Positions 33,723-42,004 of a stretch of DNA of 64,000 nt are shown in pieces. Origin of the DNA: Streptomyces angustmyceticus. Its GTDB lineage: Bacteria > Actinomycetota > Actinomycetes > Streptomycetales > Streptomycetaceae. The position numbers and the translations under genes were made by a program. The notes under the pieces are model-generated. The model saw only the letters and a list, made by a program, of their open reading frames with translations. It did no database searches and had not been told where the DNA came from. Every line of letters starts with the position of its first letter. Position 1 is the first letter of the stretch. The stretch lies in assembly GCF_019933235.1 (NCBI RefSeq), contig NZ_CP082945.1, forward strand, positions 3,596,001 to 3,660,000, given 5' to 3'.

Positions 33723-34450
33723 CCACCCACCGCTCCACACACCCCTGGGACAGCACCATGTACTTCACGCACGCCGACGCCATCTGGAACACCCACCCGG
33801 ACCTGCGGGCCCTGGTCGTCGTCGCGGACAACGTCCGTGCCGCCAAGAACGACAGCGACCGCCTCGGGGACCTCGCCAAACGGGTCGAGGAGCGCCAGGC
33901 CGCCGCCGGCGAGGCCGAGATGCCGGAGATCGCCGCCTGGCGCGAGGCCTTCTCGCGGATGGGGCTCAAGCCGACCCAGTACCGGTGCGCCTCCGAGGCC
34001 CTGCTGCGGCGCTACCGCAAGTCGCACGACATGCCGTCGTTCCACCCCCTGGTCGACTACCTGAACTTCGTCTCGATGGCCTACGGCATCCCGATCGCCG
34101 CGTTCGACTGCGCCCACGTCACCGAGGGCATCACCGTCCGGCCGGCCGACGGGTCGGAGACCTACCAGACCTTCCAGGGCGAGACCGAGCACCCGGCCCC
34201 GGGCGAGGTCGTCTTCGCCGACCCGGAGGGCAACGCCCACGCCCGCCGCTGGACGTACCGGCAGAGCGCCCGGTCCGTGGTGTCGGCAGAGACCGACCGG
34301 GTGCTGATGGTGATCGAGGCGCACCACGCGTCGGCCGCGCAGGACCTCGCCGCCCTCAAGTCGGAGCTCGACCTGGGCCTCGCGGGCCTCGGCGTCCGCG
34401 TCACCGACACGACGGTGTTCGACCCCGCGCAGCGACGGCTGGAATTCTGA
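33719..34450 (+). CDS. Stand-alone B3/B4 domain protein (PheRS-beta editing-domain family)
   Basis: The 243-aa protein resembles free-standing B3/B4 (tRNA-binding/editing) domains of PheRS-beta: WREAFSRMGLKPTQYRCASE, ALLRRYRKSHDMPSFHPLVD, YLNFVSMAYGIPIAAFD, then the EIVFAD-like GEVVFADPEGNAHARRWTYR. Family members may edit mischarged aminoacyl-tRNA or act on amino-acid esters. GTG 33719 overlaps the PdxH-like stop; homology would fit ATG 33758. Next to a CysRS and tRNA-Cys it suggests tRNA-linked chemistry or proofreading (inference). Confidence 0.72.
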   Translation: MTTHRSTHPWDSTMYFTHADAIWNTHPDLRALVVVADNVRAAKNDSDRLGDLAKRVEERQAAAGEAEMPEIAAWREAFSRMGLKPTQYRCASEALLRRYRKSHDMPSFHPLVDYLNFVSMAYGIPIAAFDCAHVTEGITVRPADGSETYQTFQGETEHPAPGEVVFADPEGNAHARRWTYRQSARSVVSAETDRVLMVIEAHHASAAQDLAALKSELDLGLAGLGVRVTDTTVFDPAQRRLEF

Positions 34451-34475
34451 ACTACTCCCCCGAGGACGAGCCAAC

Positions 34476-35195
34476 GTGAGCAGCACACATCCGATACCGC
34501 CCGCTTCCGGCCAGGTCAGCGGCCTGGAGCAGGTGCGCACCACCCTGGCGGCCGCCTGCGCGCGAGCCGGGCGCCCGCCACAGTCCGTGACGCTCGTCGC
34601 GGCCTCCAAGACCGTCTCCCCCGAGGCCCTGGTGCCGGCCCTCGACGCCGGCCTCATGGTCTACGGGGAGAACCGGGTCCAGGAGGCCCAGGAGAAGTGG
34701 CCCGGCCTGCGGGAGAGGTTCCCCGGGCTCGAACTCCACCTCATCGGCCCGCTGCAGTCCAACAAGGCGCGGGACGCGGTGGCGCTGTTCGACGTCATCC
34801 ACTCCGTCGACCGGCCCTCGCTGTGCCGGGCGCTGGCCCGGCAGTGCGCCGCACAAGGCCGGCGCCCCCGGTTGTTCGTCCAGGTCAACACGGGTGCCGA
34901 GCCCCAGAAGGCGGGCGTATTGCCCGACCGTGCGGACGCCTTCGTCGACGCCTGCCGGGAGGTGCACGGCCTCGACGTCATCGGGCTGATGTGCATTCCC
35001 CCGGTGGGCGAGCCGCCGGAACCGCACTTCTCCGCGCTGGCGGAGATCGCCGCCCGCAACGGACTGGACCACCTGTCCATGGGGATGAGTGGCGACTACG
35101 CCACCGCCGTCGAGTACGGCGCCACGCATGTGCGGGTGGGCAGCGCGATCTTCGGCGCACGCGCCTACCCGGCCCCGCAGCCGACGCATCCCTGA
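34476..35195 (+). CDS. YggS/PLPBP family PLP-homeostasis protein
   Basis: The 239-aa single-domain fold-type III protein keeps the PLP lysine Lys45 in VTLVAASKTVSPE and the family motifs GENRVQEAQEKWP, LHLIGPLQSNK, QVNTGAEPQKAG, GLMCIPP and SMGMSGDYATAVEYGATHVRVG. YggS proteins bind PLP without known catalysis and buffer B6 vitamers. Streptomyces normally has one in the division cluster next to ftsZ, so this is probably a second copy devoted to this locus. Confidence 0.85.
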   Translation: MSSTHPIPPASGQVSGLEQVRTTLAAACARAGRPPQSVTLVAASKTVSPEALVPALDAGLMVYGENRVQEAQEKWPGLRERFPGLELHLIGPLQSNKARDAVALFDVIHSVDRPSLCRALARQCAAQGRRPRLFVQVNTGAEPQKAGVLPDRADAFVDACREVHGLDVIGLMCIPPVGEPPEPHFSALAEIAARNGLDHLSMGMSGDYATAVEYGATHVRVGSAIFGARAYPAPQPTHP

Positions 35196-35210
35196 CGCCG
35201 AAGGATCACG

Positions 35211-37319
35211 ATGCCACGCCCCGAGCGCTTCGATGTCCTCTTCGAGCCGGTCCGCATAGGCCCGGTCACCGCGAAGAACCGCTTCTACCAGGTGCCCCAC
35301 TGCAACGGCATGGGGCGCGCCTTCCCCAGCTCCATGGCCGCGATGCGCGGCGTCAAGGCCGAAGGCGGCTGGGGGGTGGTCTGCACCGAACAGTGCGACA
35401 TCCACTACTCCGGCAACCACCAGCGCGAACTGCGCCTGTGGGACGCCAAGGACATCCCCTACCTCGCCCGCGCCACCGACCTGATCCACGAGCACGGCGC
35501 CCTGGCCGGCGTCGAGCTGGCCCACAACGGCGCGCACGTCAGCAACCTCGAATCGCGCGCCGTCCCGATCGCCGCGAGCGTCGAGGCCACCCGGGGCCTG
35601 TTCCCCGGCACGGCGCGCGCCATGGACAAGAACGACATCCGGGCCTTCCGCCGCTGGCACCGCGCCGCCGCGGTCAACGCGCAGCGCGCCGGCTTCGACA
35701 TCGTCTACGTCTACGCCGGGCACGACATGACGCTGCCCATCAACTTCCTCTCCCGGCGCCGCAACCAGCGCACCGACGAGTACGGCGGCAGCCTGGAGAA
35801 CCGTGCGCGGCTGCTGCGCGAGCTGATCGAGGACGCCAAGGAGGCGGTCGGCGACCGGTGCGCGGTCGCGGTCCGCTTCAGCGTCGACGAGATGATGGGC
35901 GAGCGCGGGATCACCGCCGACGGCGAGGGCTACGACGTCGTCGAGATGCTCGCGGAACTGCCCGACCTGTGGGACGTCAACGTCAGCAACTTCGACAACG
36001 ACGGCGCCACGGCCCGCTTCAGCGACGAGGGCTACCAGCAGCAGTACGTGAAGTTCGTGAAGAGCGTGACCACCAAGCCGGTCGTCGGCGTCGGGCGGTT
36101 CACCTCGCCGGACACCATGGTCTCGATGATCCGCGGCGGCACCCTCGACCTCATCGGCGCCGCCCGCCCCTCCATCGCCGACCCCTTCCTGCCCCGCAAG
36201 GTCGAGGAAGGGCGCTTCGACGACATCCGGGAGTGCATCGGCTGCAACATCTGTGTGGCCTTCGACCGGGCCGGGGCCCCGTTCCGCTGCACCCAGAACC
36301 CGACCACCGGCGAGGAGTGGCGCCGCGGCTGGCACCCCGAGCGCATCGAGCGGCGCACCACCGACGACACCGTCCTCATCGCGGGCGGCGGACCGGCCGG
36401 GCTGGAGGCGGCCCGCGCCCTCGGCCAGCGCGGGTACAGCGTGATCCTCGCCGAGCGCGGCCGCGAGCTGGGCGGTCGCGTCACCCGCGAGAGCCGCCTG
36501 CCGGGCCTGGCCACCTACGCCCGGGTCAGGGACTGGCGGCTGCAGCAACTGCGCTCGATGCGCACCGTGCAGCTGCTGCCCGGCAACGAGGTCACCCCCG
36601 AGCTGGTCCACGAGGCCGGGTGCTCGCTCGTCGCCGTCGCCACCGGCGCGGTATGGCGGCGGGACGGGGTGGGGCGGCACCACACCGCCGCCGTTCCGGG
36701 GCTCGACCGGCTCCCGGTGTTCACCCCGGACGACATCATGGACGGCCGGCTGCCGTCCGGCCGGGTGGTGCTCTTCGACGACGACCACTACTACATGGCC
36801 AACGTCCTCGCCGAACACCTGGTGCGGCACGGCTGCGAGGTCACCTTCGTCACCCCGGAGAGCATGGTCGCCGCCTTCACCCAGCAGACGGCCGAACAGC
36901 GCCGGATCGCGCGCCGGATGCTGGAACTGTGCGCGTCCGTGCGGCCGTTGACCTCGCTCGCCCGTACCGAGGCGGGGGCCGCCCACCTGGCCTGCGTCTA
37001 CACCGGCCGGGAGACCGAGGTGCCGGCCGACGCCGTCGTGCTGGCCACCGGCATGGTGCCGCGCGACACCCTCTACCAGGAACTGCGGAACGAGGATCCC
37101 CAGGCCCTCGCGGCGTCCGGCGTCCGCCGCGTCGTCCGGGTCGGCGACTGCCTGGGTCCCGGCATCATCGCGGCCGCCGTCCACAGCGGCCACGAGTTCG
37201 CGCGCACCCTGGACACCGGCCTCACGGACTGGACGCCCTTCCGGCGGGAGAACGTGGCGCTCGACTGGGACCAGGCCATGCCGCCCGCAAGCAATGCCGT
37301 CGTCCGGTCGGAGGCGTGA
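35211..37319 (+). CDS. Trimethylamine/histamine dehydrogenase-like iron-sulfur flavoprotein
   Basis: The 702-aa protein has an OYE-type FMN barrel, a 4Fe-4S site and an ADP/FAD-binding domain. The start KNRFYQVPHCNGMGRAFPSS places a Cys exactly where TMADH forms 6-S-cysteinyl-FMN. DIVYVYAGHDMTLP, GGSLENRARLLREL and ARPSIADPFLPRKVEEGRFD follow. The cluster motif is CIGCNIC...CTQNPTTGEEWRRGWHPE and the dinucleotide fold is IAGGGPAGLEAARALG. The family oxidatively cleaves C-N bonds of methylated or primary amines, passing electrons to ETF. It ends in a TGATG overlap with trpD. Confidence 0.85.
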   Translation: MPRPERFDVLFEPVRIGPVTAKNRFYQVPHCNGMGRAFPSSMAAMRGVKAEGGWGVVCTEQCDIHYSGNHQRELRLWDAKDIPYLARATDLIHEHGALAGVELAHNGAHVSNLESRAVPIAASVEATRGLFPGTARAMDKNDIRAFRRWHRAAAVNAQRAGFDIVYVYAGHDMTLPINFLSRRRNQRTDEYGGSLENRARLLRELIEDAKEAVGDRCAVAVRFSVDEMMGERGITADGEGYDVVEMLAELPDLWDVNVSNFDNDGATARFSDEGYQQQYVKFVKSVTTKPVVGVGRFTSPDTMVSMIRGGTLDLIGAARPSIADPFLPRKVEEGRFDDIRECIGCNICVAFDRAGAPFRCTQNPTTGEEWRRGWHPERIERRTTDDTVLIAGGGPAGLEAARALGQRGYSVILAERGRELGGRVTRESRLPGLATYARVRDWRLQQLRSMRTVQLLPGNEVTPELVHEAGCSLVAVATGAVWRRDGVGRHHTAAVPGLDRLPVFTPDDIMDGRLPSGRVVLFDDDHYYMANVLAEHLVRHGCEVTFVTPESMVAAFTQQTAEQRRIARRMLELCASVRPLTSLARTEAGAAHLACVYTGRETEVPADAVVLATGMVPRDTLYQELRNEDPQALAASGVRRVVRVGDCLGPGIIAAAVHSGHEFARTLDTGLTDWTPFRRENVALDWDQAMPPASNAVVRSEA

Positions 37320-38341
37320 TGGAACGGTTCAGAGCACTGCTGGACAAGACCGCCACCGGCGGCACCCTCACCCGCGACGAGTCGGCGCACGTCTTCGGCC
37401 GGATGATGTCGGGCGAGGCCACTCCCTCGCAGATGGGCGCCCTGCTCATGGCGCTCAGGGTGCGCGGCGAGACGGTGGACGAACTCGCCGGCGCGGCCGC
37501 CACCCTGCGCACCCAGATGCGCCGGGTGGCCGCGCCCGAGGGGACCGTCGACGTGCTCGGCACGGGCGGCGACGGATCGGGCTCCTACAACATCTCCACC
37601 TGCGCGGCGTTCATCGTCGCCGGCGCCGGCGTGCCCGTGGCCAAGCAGGGCAACCGCGCCCTGTCCTCGCGCTCCGGTTCGTCGGACGTCCTGGACGCCC
37701 TCGGGGTCCGTACGGGGCTGACGCCCGCGGGGGTCGAGCGCTGCCTGCGGCAGGCCGGGATCGGGTTCATGTTCGCCCCGGCACACCATCCGGCCCTGCA
37801 GCACGTCGCCGCCACCCGCGTCGAACTGGCCACCCGCACCATCTTCAACCTGCTGGGCCCGCTGCTGAACCCGGCCGGCGTACGGCACCACCTCGTCGGC
37901 GTCTTCTCCCGCCGCTGGACCGAGCCGATGGCCGAGGTCCTCGGCGAACTCGGCTCGACCCGCGCCTGGGTGGTCCACGGCTCCGACGGACTCGACGAGA
38001 TCACCACCACGGGACCGACCACCGTCTCCGAACTGCGCGACGGCACGGTACGGACCTTCCGGATAGCGCCCCAGGACGTCGGCCTGTCCCCGAGCCGCCC
38101 GGAGGACCTCCGCGGGGGTGACGCGGCGAGCAACGCCAAGGCGCTGGTCGCGGTGCTCGACGGGGACCGGAGCCGCTACCGGGAGGTGTCGGTCCTCAAC
38201 GCCGCGGCCGCGCTCGTCGCCGCCGACCGGGCCGCCGATCTCGCCGCCGGGGTGGAACTGGCGGAGGAATCCCTCGACTCCGGCCGGGCCAGGGAGTGCC
38301 TCGACCGGCTCGCCGCAGCATCGAGCGCGACAGGAGAATGA
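37319..38341 (+). CDS. trpD: Anthranilate phosphoribosyltransferase
   Basis: The 340-aa enzyme joins anthranilate (or an analogue) to PRPP. Motifs: DVLGTGGDGSGSYNISTCAA (PRPP loop, about 80-99), AKQGNRALSSRSGSSDVLDA (metal/PRPP), HHPALQHVAATRVELATRTI, FNLLGPLLNP and HGSDGLDEI. Length is normal. It is coupled to the flavoenzyme gene and 1 nt before trpC. A separate housekeeping trpD presumably exists elsewhere in the genome. Confidence 0.95.
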   Translation: MERFRALLDKTATGGTLTRDESAHVFGRMMSGEATPSQMGALLMALRVRGETVDELAGAAATLRTQMRRVAAPEGTVDVLGTGGDGSGSYNISTCAAFIVAGAGVPVAKQGNRALSSRSGSSDVLDALGVRTGLTPAGVERCLRQAGIGFMFAPAHHPALQHVAATRVELATRTIFNLLGPLLNPAGVRHHLVGVFSRRWTEPMAEVLGELGSTRAWVVHGSDGLDEITTTGPTTVSELRDGTVRTFRIAPQDVGLSPSRPEDLRGGDAASNAKALVAVLDGDRSRYREVSVLNAAAALVAADRAADLAAGVELAEESLDSGRARECLDRLAAASSATGE

Positions 38342-38342
38342 A

Positions 38343-39134
38343 GTGACCGACCTGCTGACCAGGATCGCCGCCTACAAGTTCGACGAGATCGCCGCCGCGA
38401 AGAAGGCGGTGCCGCTGCCGGCGCTCCGGCGCGAAGCCGACGCCGCTCCCCCGCCGCGCGGCTTCCTGGCCGCCATCGAGCGGCGCCGCGCCGAGAACGC
38501 CTATGCGCTGATCGCCGAGATCAAGAAGAAGAGCCCGTCGAAGGGCCTCATCCGGCCCGACTTCGACCCGCCCGCCCTGGCGCGCGCCTACCAGGCCGGC
38601 GGAGCGGCCTGCCTCTCGGTCCTCACCGACGCCCCCTCCTTCGAAGGGGCGCGGGAACACCTCGCCGCCGCCCGCGAAGCGACCTCGCTGCCGGTGCTGC
38701 GCAAGGACTTCATGTACGACCCCTACCAGGTCGTCGAGGCCCGCGCCTGGGGCGCCGACTGCATCCTGCTGATGCTGCCGGCCCTCGACGACGAGACGGC
38801 CGCGACGCTGGAGGACACCGCCTTCGAGCTGGGCATGGACGTCCTGGTCGAGGTCCACGACGAGCAGGAGCTGAAGCGGGCGGCCGCGCTGCGCTCCCGC
38901 CTGATCGGCATCAACAACCGCAACCTCAAGACCCTGGAGACCTCCCTGAGCACGGCGGAGGCGCTGGCGCCGAAGGTCCCCGCCGACCGGGTCGTCGTCG
39001 GGGAGAGCGGCCTGGGCACCCCCGCCGACCTCGGCCGCCTCGCCGCGGCGGGGGTGCACACCTTCCTCATCGGGGAGAGCCTGATGCGCTCCGCGGATGT
39101 CGAGTCCGCGACACGCGCCCTGCTGGCCCGCTAG
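38343..39134 (+). CDS. trpC: Indole-3-glycerol phosphate synthase
   Basis: The 263-aa barrel closes the pyrrole ring of CdRP with loss of CO2 and water. Motifs: LIAEIKKKSPSKGLIRPDFD (catalytic Glu/Lys), CLSVLTDAPSFEGAREHLAA, LPVLRKDFMYDPYQVVEARA (second Lys), LIGINNRNLKTLETSLSTAE, VVGESGLGTPADLGRLAAAG. GTG 38343 follows AGGAG. It has an SPSKG-type active site without visible losses, so it is probably active. Confidence 0.95.
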   Translation: MTDLLTRIAAYKFDEIAAAKKAVPLPALRREADAAPPPRGFLAAIERRRAENAYALIAEIKKKSPSKGLIRPDFDPPALARAYQAGGAACLSVLTDAPSFEGAREHLAAAREATSLPVLRKDFMYDPYQVVEARAWGADCILLMLPALDDETAATLEDTAFELGMDVLVEVHDEQELKRAAALRSRLIGINNRNLKTLETSLSTAEALAPKVPADRVVVGESGLGTPADLGRLAAAGVHTFLIGESLMRSADVESATRALLAR

Positions 39135-39258
39135 CCAGTAGCGTTCCTCCCGCCGGCGGGTTCGAGCCGGCCACGAGAGCACCCCTGCGCCGCCCGTCGA
39201 GAACGCGTCCCCGAAGGGCGCCGCCGGGCGGCGCCGTACCGAGCAAGGAGCACGTCCC

Positions 39259-39870
39259 ATGAGCATCGAATTCCTGATCACGTCGTTCGTCATCGTCGTC
39301 TCACCCGGAACCGGAGCCCTCTACACGATCGCCACCGGCTTATCCCGGGGCTTCCGCAAGAGCGTGGTGGCCGCCTTCGGCTGCACCCTCGGCATCGTGC
39401 CCCACCTGGCTGCGGCCATCGCCGGCCTCGCGGCGATCCTGCACACCAGCGCGGTGGTCTTCGAGACCTTCAAGTACCTGGGCGTGGCCTACCTGCTCTA
39501 CATGGCCTGGAACACGCTGCGCGAGCAGGGCACCCTGAAGGTGGAGGACCAGGAGGAGGAGCACTCCTCGCTCCGGGTCACCGGCACGGCGATCCTCATC
39601 AACTTCCTGAACCCCAAGCTCTCGATCTTCTTCCTGGCGTTCCTCCCCCAGTTCGTCCCCGCCGACGAGACGAACTCCGTGCCGCGCATGCTGGAACTCA
39701 GCGGCGTGTTCATGCTGATGACATTCGTCGTCTTCGCCGTCTACGGAGGCTTCGCCGCCGCCGTCCGCGACCATGTCATCTCGCGTCCGAAGGTGATGGC
39801 CTGGATGCGCCGCACCTTCGCCGCGGCCTTCGTGGGCATCGGCATCCAACTGGCCTTCGCCAGCCGCTGA
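39259..39870 (+). CDS. LysE/RhtB family exporter
   Basis: The 203-aa membrane protein has the LysE signatures ITSFVIVVSPGTGALYTIAT (where most have PGP), GVAYLLYMAWNTLREQG and INFLNPKLSIFFLAFLPQFV, with about six helices. It is embedded between trpC and trpF, so it likely exports the small amino-acid-like product of this locus or a toxic intermediate (inference). AAGGAG precedes the ATG. Confidence 0.88.
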   Translation: MSIEFLITSFVIVVSPGTGALYTIATGLSRGFRKSVVAAFGCTLGIVPHLAAAIAGLAAILHTSAVVFETFKYLGVAYLLYMAWNTLREQGTLKVEDQEEEHSSLRVTGTAILINFLNPKLSIFFLAFLPQFVPADETNSVPRMLELSGVFMLMTFVVFAVYGGFAAAVRDHVISRPKVMAWMRRTFAAAFVGIGIQLAFASR

Positions 39871-39887
39871 CGACAAGGAATTCCCCC

Positions 39888-40532
39888 GTGCACACCCCGC
39901 TCTTCATCAAGGTGTGCGGCCTGCGCACCGAGCAGGCCGTCGACACCGCCGTCCGGGAGGGCGCCGACGCCATCGGCTTCGTCTTCTCGGACAGCCCCCG
40001 CCAGGTGGACGCCTCCACGGCCCGCGCCCTGGCCCGCCGCGCCCCGGAAGGACTGCTGACGGTCGGCGTCTTCCGCAACCAGCCGCTCGACGACGTCCGT
40101 GCCCTGGCCGAACGCTCCGGGGTGCGCGCGGTGCAGCTGCACGGCGACGAGGACCGCGGCTACTACGACGCCCTCGGCGCGGCCGGCTGGACGACGATCC
40201 GCGGCACGGCCGTCCGCGACCGGGTCCCGCGCCGCGGCGAACTCGGCGAGGACCTGCTGCTCCTCGACGCCGCGGTGCCGGGCGCCGGCGTCCCCTGGGA
40301 CTGGTCCGGCGACCGCTTCACCCCGCCGGAGGGGAAGTGGCTGCTGGCCGGCGGCCTCACCCCGCACAACGTCCAGGACGCCGTACGGGCCACCAGTCCC
40401 TGGGGCGTCGACGTCTCCAGCGGCATCGAGAGCCGCCGCGGCGTGAAGGACCCCGCCCTGATCACCTCGTTCCTCCGGGCCGCCCGCACCGCGGACCGGC
40501 CCCGCCCGCGACCGGAAGGAAGACCCGCGTGA
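39888..40532 (+). CDS. trpF: Phosphoribosylanthranilate isomerase
   Basis: The 214-aa TIM barrel isomerises phosphoribosylanthranilate to CdRP. Motifs: FIKVCGLRTEQAVDTAVREG (catalytic Cys), ADAIGFVFSDSPRQVDASTA, GVRAVQLHGDEDRGYYDALG, LLLDAAVPG (catalytic Asp), GLTPHNVQDAVR and GVDVSSGIESRRGVKDP. Streptomyces usually lack trpF and use bifunctional PriA, so a dedicated TrpF is unusual. Start is GTG; its stop overlaps the CysRS start (GTGA). Confidence 0.93.
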   Translation: MHTPLFIKVCGLRTEQAVDTAVREGADAIGFVFSDSPRQVDASTARALARRAPEGLLTVGVFRNQPLDDVRALAERSGVRAVQLHGDEDRGYYDALGAAGWTTIRGTAVRDRVPRRGELGEDLLLLDAAVPGAGVPWDWSGDRFTPPEGKWLLAGGLTPHNVQDAVRATSPWGVDVSSGIESRRGVKDPALITSFLRAARTADRPRPRPEGRPA

Positions 40533-41923
40533 CGATCCGCCTGTACGACACCGGCACCCGGCAGATCCGCGACTTCACCCCGCTCGTGCCGGGCCGCGTC
40601 TCGATCTACCTGTGCGGTGCGACCGTGCAGGCCGCCCCGCACATCGGGCACATCAGGTCGGGGCTCAACTTCGACCTCATGCGCCGCTGGTTCACCCACC
40701 GCGGCTACGACGTGACGTTCGTCCGCAACGTCACCGACATCGACGACAAGATCATCACCAAGTCCGCGGAACAGAACCGCCCCTGGTGGTCGCTGGGCTA
40801 CGAGAACGAGACCGCCTTCAACGCGGCCTACGACGCCCTGGGCTGCCTGCGCCCCACCTACGAACCGCGTGCCACGGGCCACATCCCCGAGATGATCGAG
40901 ATGATGCACGGCCTGATCCAGCGCGGCAACGCCTACGCCGCCGACGGCAACGTCTACTTCGACGTCCGGTCCTTCCCGCCGTACCTCCAGCTCTCCCACC
41001 AGGAGCTGGACAACCTCCGCCAGCCCTCCGCCGAGGGCGAGACCGGCAAACGCGACCCCCGCGACTTCGCGATGTGGAAGGCCGCCAGGGAGGGCGAGCC
41101 CAGCTGGGACACCCCCTGGGGCCGCGGCCGCCCCGGCTGGCACCTGGAGTGCTCGGCGATGGCCCACAAGTACCTGGGCACCGCCTTCGACATCCACGGC
41201 GGCGGCCTCGACCTGGTCTTCCCCCACCACGAGAACGAGATCGCCCAGGCCCAGGCGTACGGCGACGACTTCGCCCGCTACTGGACCCACAACGCCTGGG
41301 TCACCATGAGCGGCGAGAAAATGGCCAAGTCCCTGGGCAACTCCGTCCTGCTCACCGAGATGCTCACCCGCTGGCGCCCGATCGTGCTCCGCTACTACCT
41401 GGGCACCCCGCACTACCGCTCCATGATCGAGTACAGCGAGGAAGCCCTCCACGAGGCCGAGTCCGCCTTCGCCCGCATCGAGGGCTTCCTCCACCGCGCC
41501 GTCGAGAAGACCGGCCTCGTCGAACCGGCCCCCGAGGTCCCACCCGCCTTCGCCGAAGCCATGGACGACGACCTCGGCGTCCCCCAGGCCCTGGCCCTCG
41601 TCCACACCACCGTCCGCCAGGGCAACTCCGCCCTGACCACCGACGACAAGGACTCGGCGGCGGCCCGCCTGGCGGAGGTACGGGCCATGCTCGGCGTCCT
41701 CGGCCTCGACCCCCTCGACGCCCCCTGGTCCGGCACCGGCACCAACCGCCCCACCGACCTCCACGGCGTCGTCGACTCCCTCGTCCACCTCGTCCTCGAC
41801 CAACGCCAGGCCGCCCGCACCCGCAAGGACTACGCCACCGCCGACACCCTCCGCGCCCAACTCCACCAGTCCGGCCTCACCATCGAGGACACCCCGTCGG
41901 GGGCGCGGTGGTCGGTGGGCTGA
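40529..41923 (+). CDS. cysS: Cysteinyl-tRNA synthetase (probable second copy)
   Basis: The 464-aa enzyme attaches Cys to tRNA-Cys. Class I motifs are intact: zinc Cys29 in YLCGATVQAAPHIGHIR with HIGH at 38-41, WHLECSAMAHKYLG, DLVFPHHENEIAQAQA and KMSKS-like GEKMAKSLGNS, then the DALR and C-terminal anticodon-binding regions. It is not MshC, since the length and KMSKS region are of full CysRS. It looks like a housekeeping-type enzyme placed at the end of a biosynthetic operon. Either it supplies Cys-tRNA to the pathway or it gives self-resistance. Confidence 0.93.
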   Translation: MTIRLYDTGTRQIRDFTPLVPGRVSIYLCGATVQAAPHIGHIRSGLNFDLMRRWFTHRGYDVTFVRNVTDIDDKIITKSAEQNRPWWSLGYENETAFNAAYDALGCLRPTYEPRATGHIPEMIEMMHGLIQRGNAYAADGNVYFDVRSFPPYLQLSHQELDNLRQPSAEGETGKRDPRDFAMWKAAREGEPSWDTPWGRGRPGWHLECSAMAHKYLGTAFDIHGGGLDLVFPHHENEIAQAQAYGDDFARYWTHNAWVTMSGEKMAKSLGNSVLLTEMLTRWRPIVLRYYLGTPHYRSMIEYSEEALHEAESAFARIEGFLHRAVEKTGLVEPAPEVPPAFAEAMDDDLGVPQALALVHTTVRQGNSALTTDDKDSAAARLAEVRAMLGVLGLDPLDAPWSGTGTNRPTDLHGVVDSLVHLVLDQRQAARTRKDYATADTLRAQLHQSGLTIEDTPSGARWSVG

Positions 41924-41940
41924 CCCGGGGCGCGCACGAC

Positions 41941-41974
41941 CTGCCGGCCGAACCGGGCCGACCTCGGCCGGCAG
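41941..41974 (+). terminator. Terminator of the cluster operon
   Basis: CTGCCGGCCGA (41941-41951) pairs perfectly with TCGGCCGGCAG (41964-41974), loop 12 nt, starting 17 nt after the cysS stop. Confidence 0.8.
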
Positions 41975-42004
41975 CACGTGCCCGCGTCTCGCAGAGGATC
42001 CTGA

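Noticed and set aside
34452..37193. 913-aa open frame on the minus strand opposite the YggS-like and TMADH-like genes
   Set aside because: Low-complexity Val/Gly/Ala/Asp-rich translation without domains. It is a shadow frame caused by high GC; the plus strand carries clear enzyme motifs.
34697..38341. 1214-aa open frame on the plus strand spanning several genes
   Set aside because: Arg/Pro-rich shadow frame out of phase with YggS, the flavoenzyme and most of its length; only the trpD part is real.
40529..41923. MshC (cysteine ligase of mycothiol synthesis) as identity of the CysRS-like gene
   Set aside because: Full CysRS length, KMSKS loop and C-terminal anticodon-binding part are present; the N-terminal sequence follows CysRS, not MshC.
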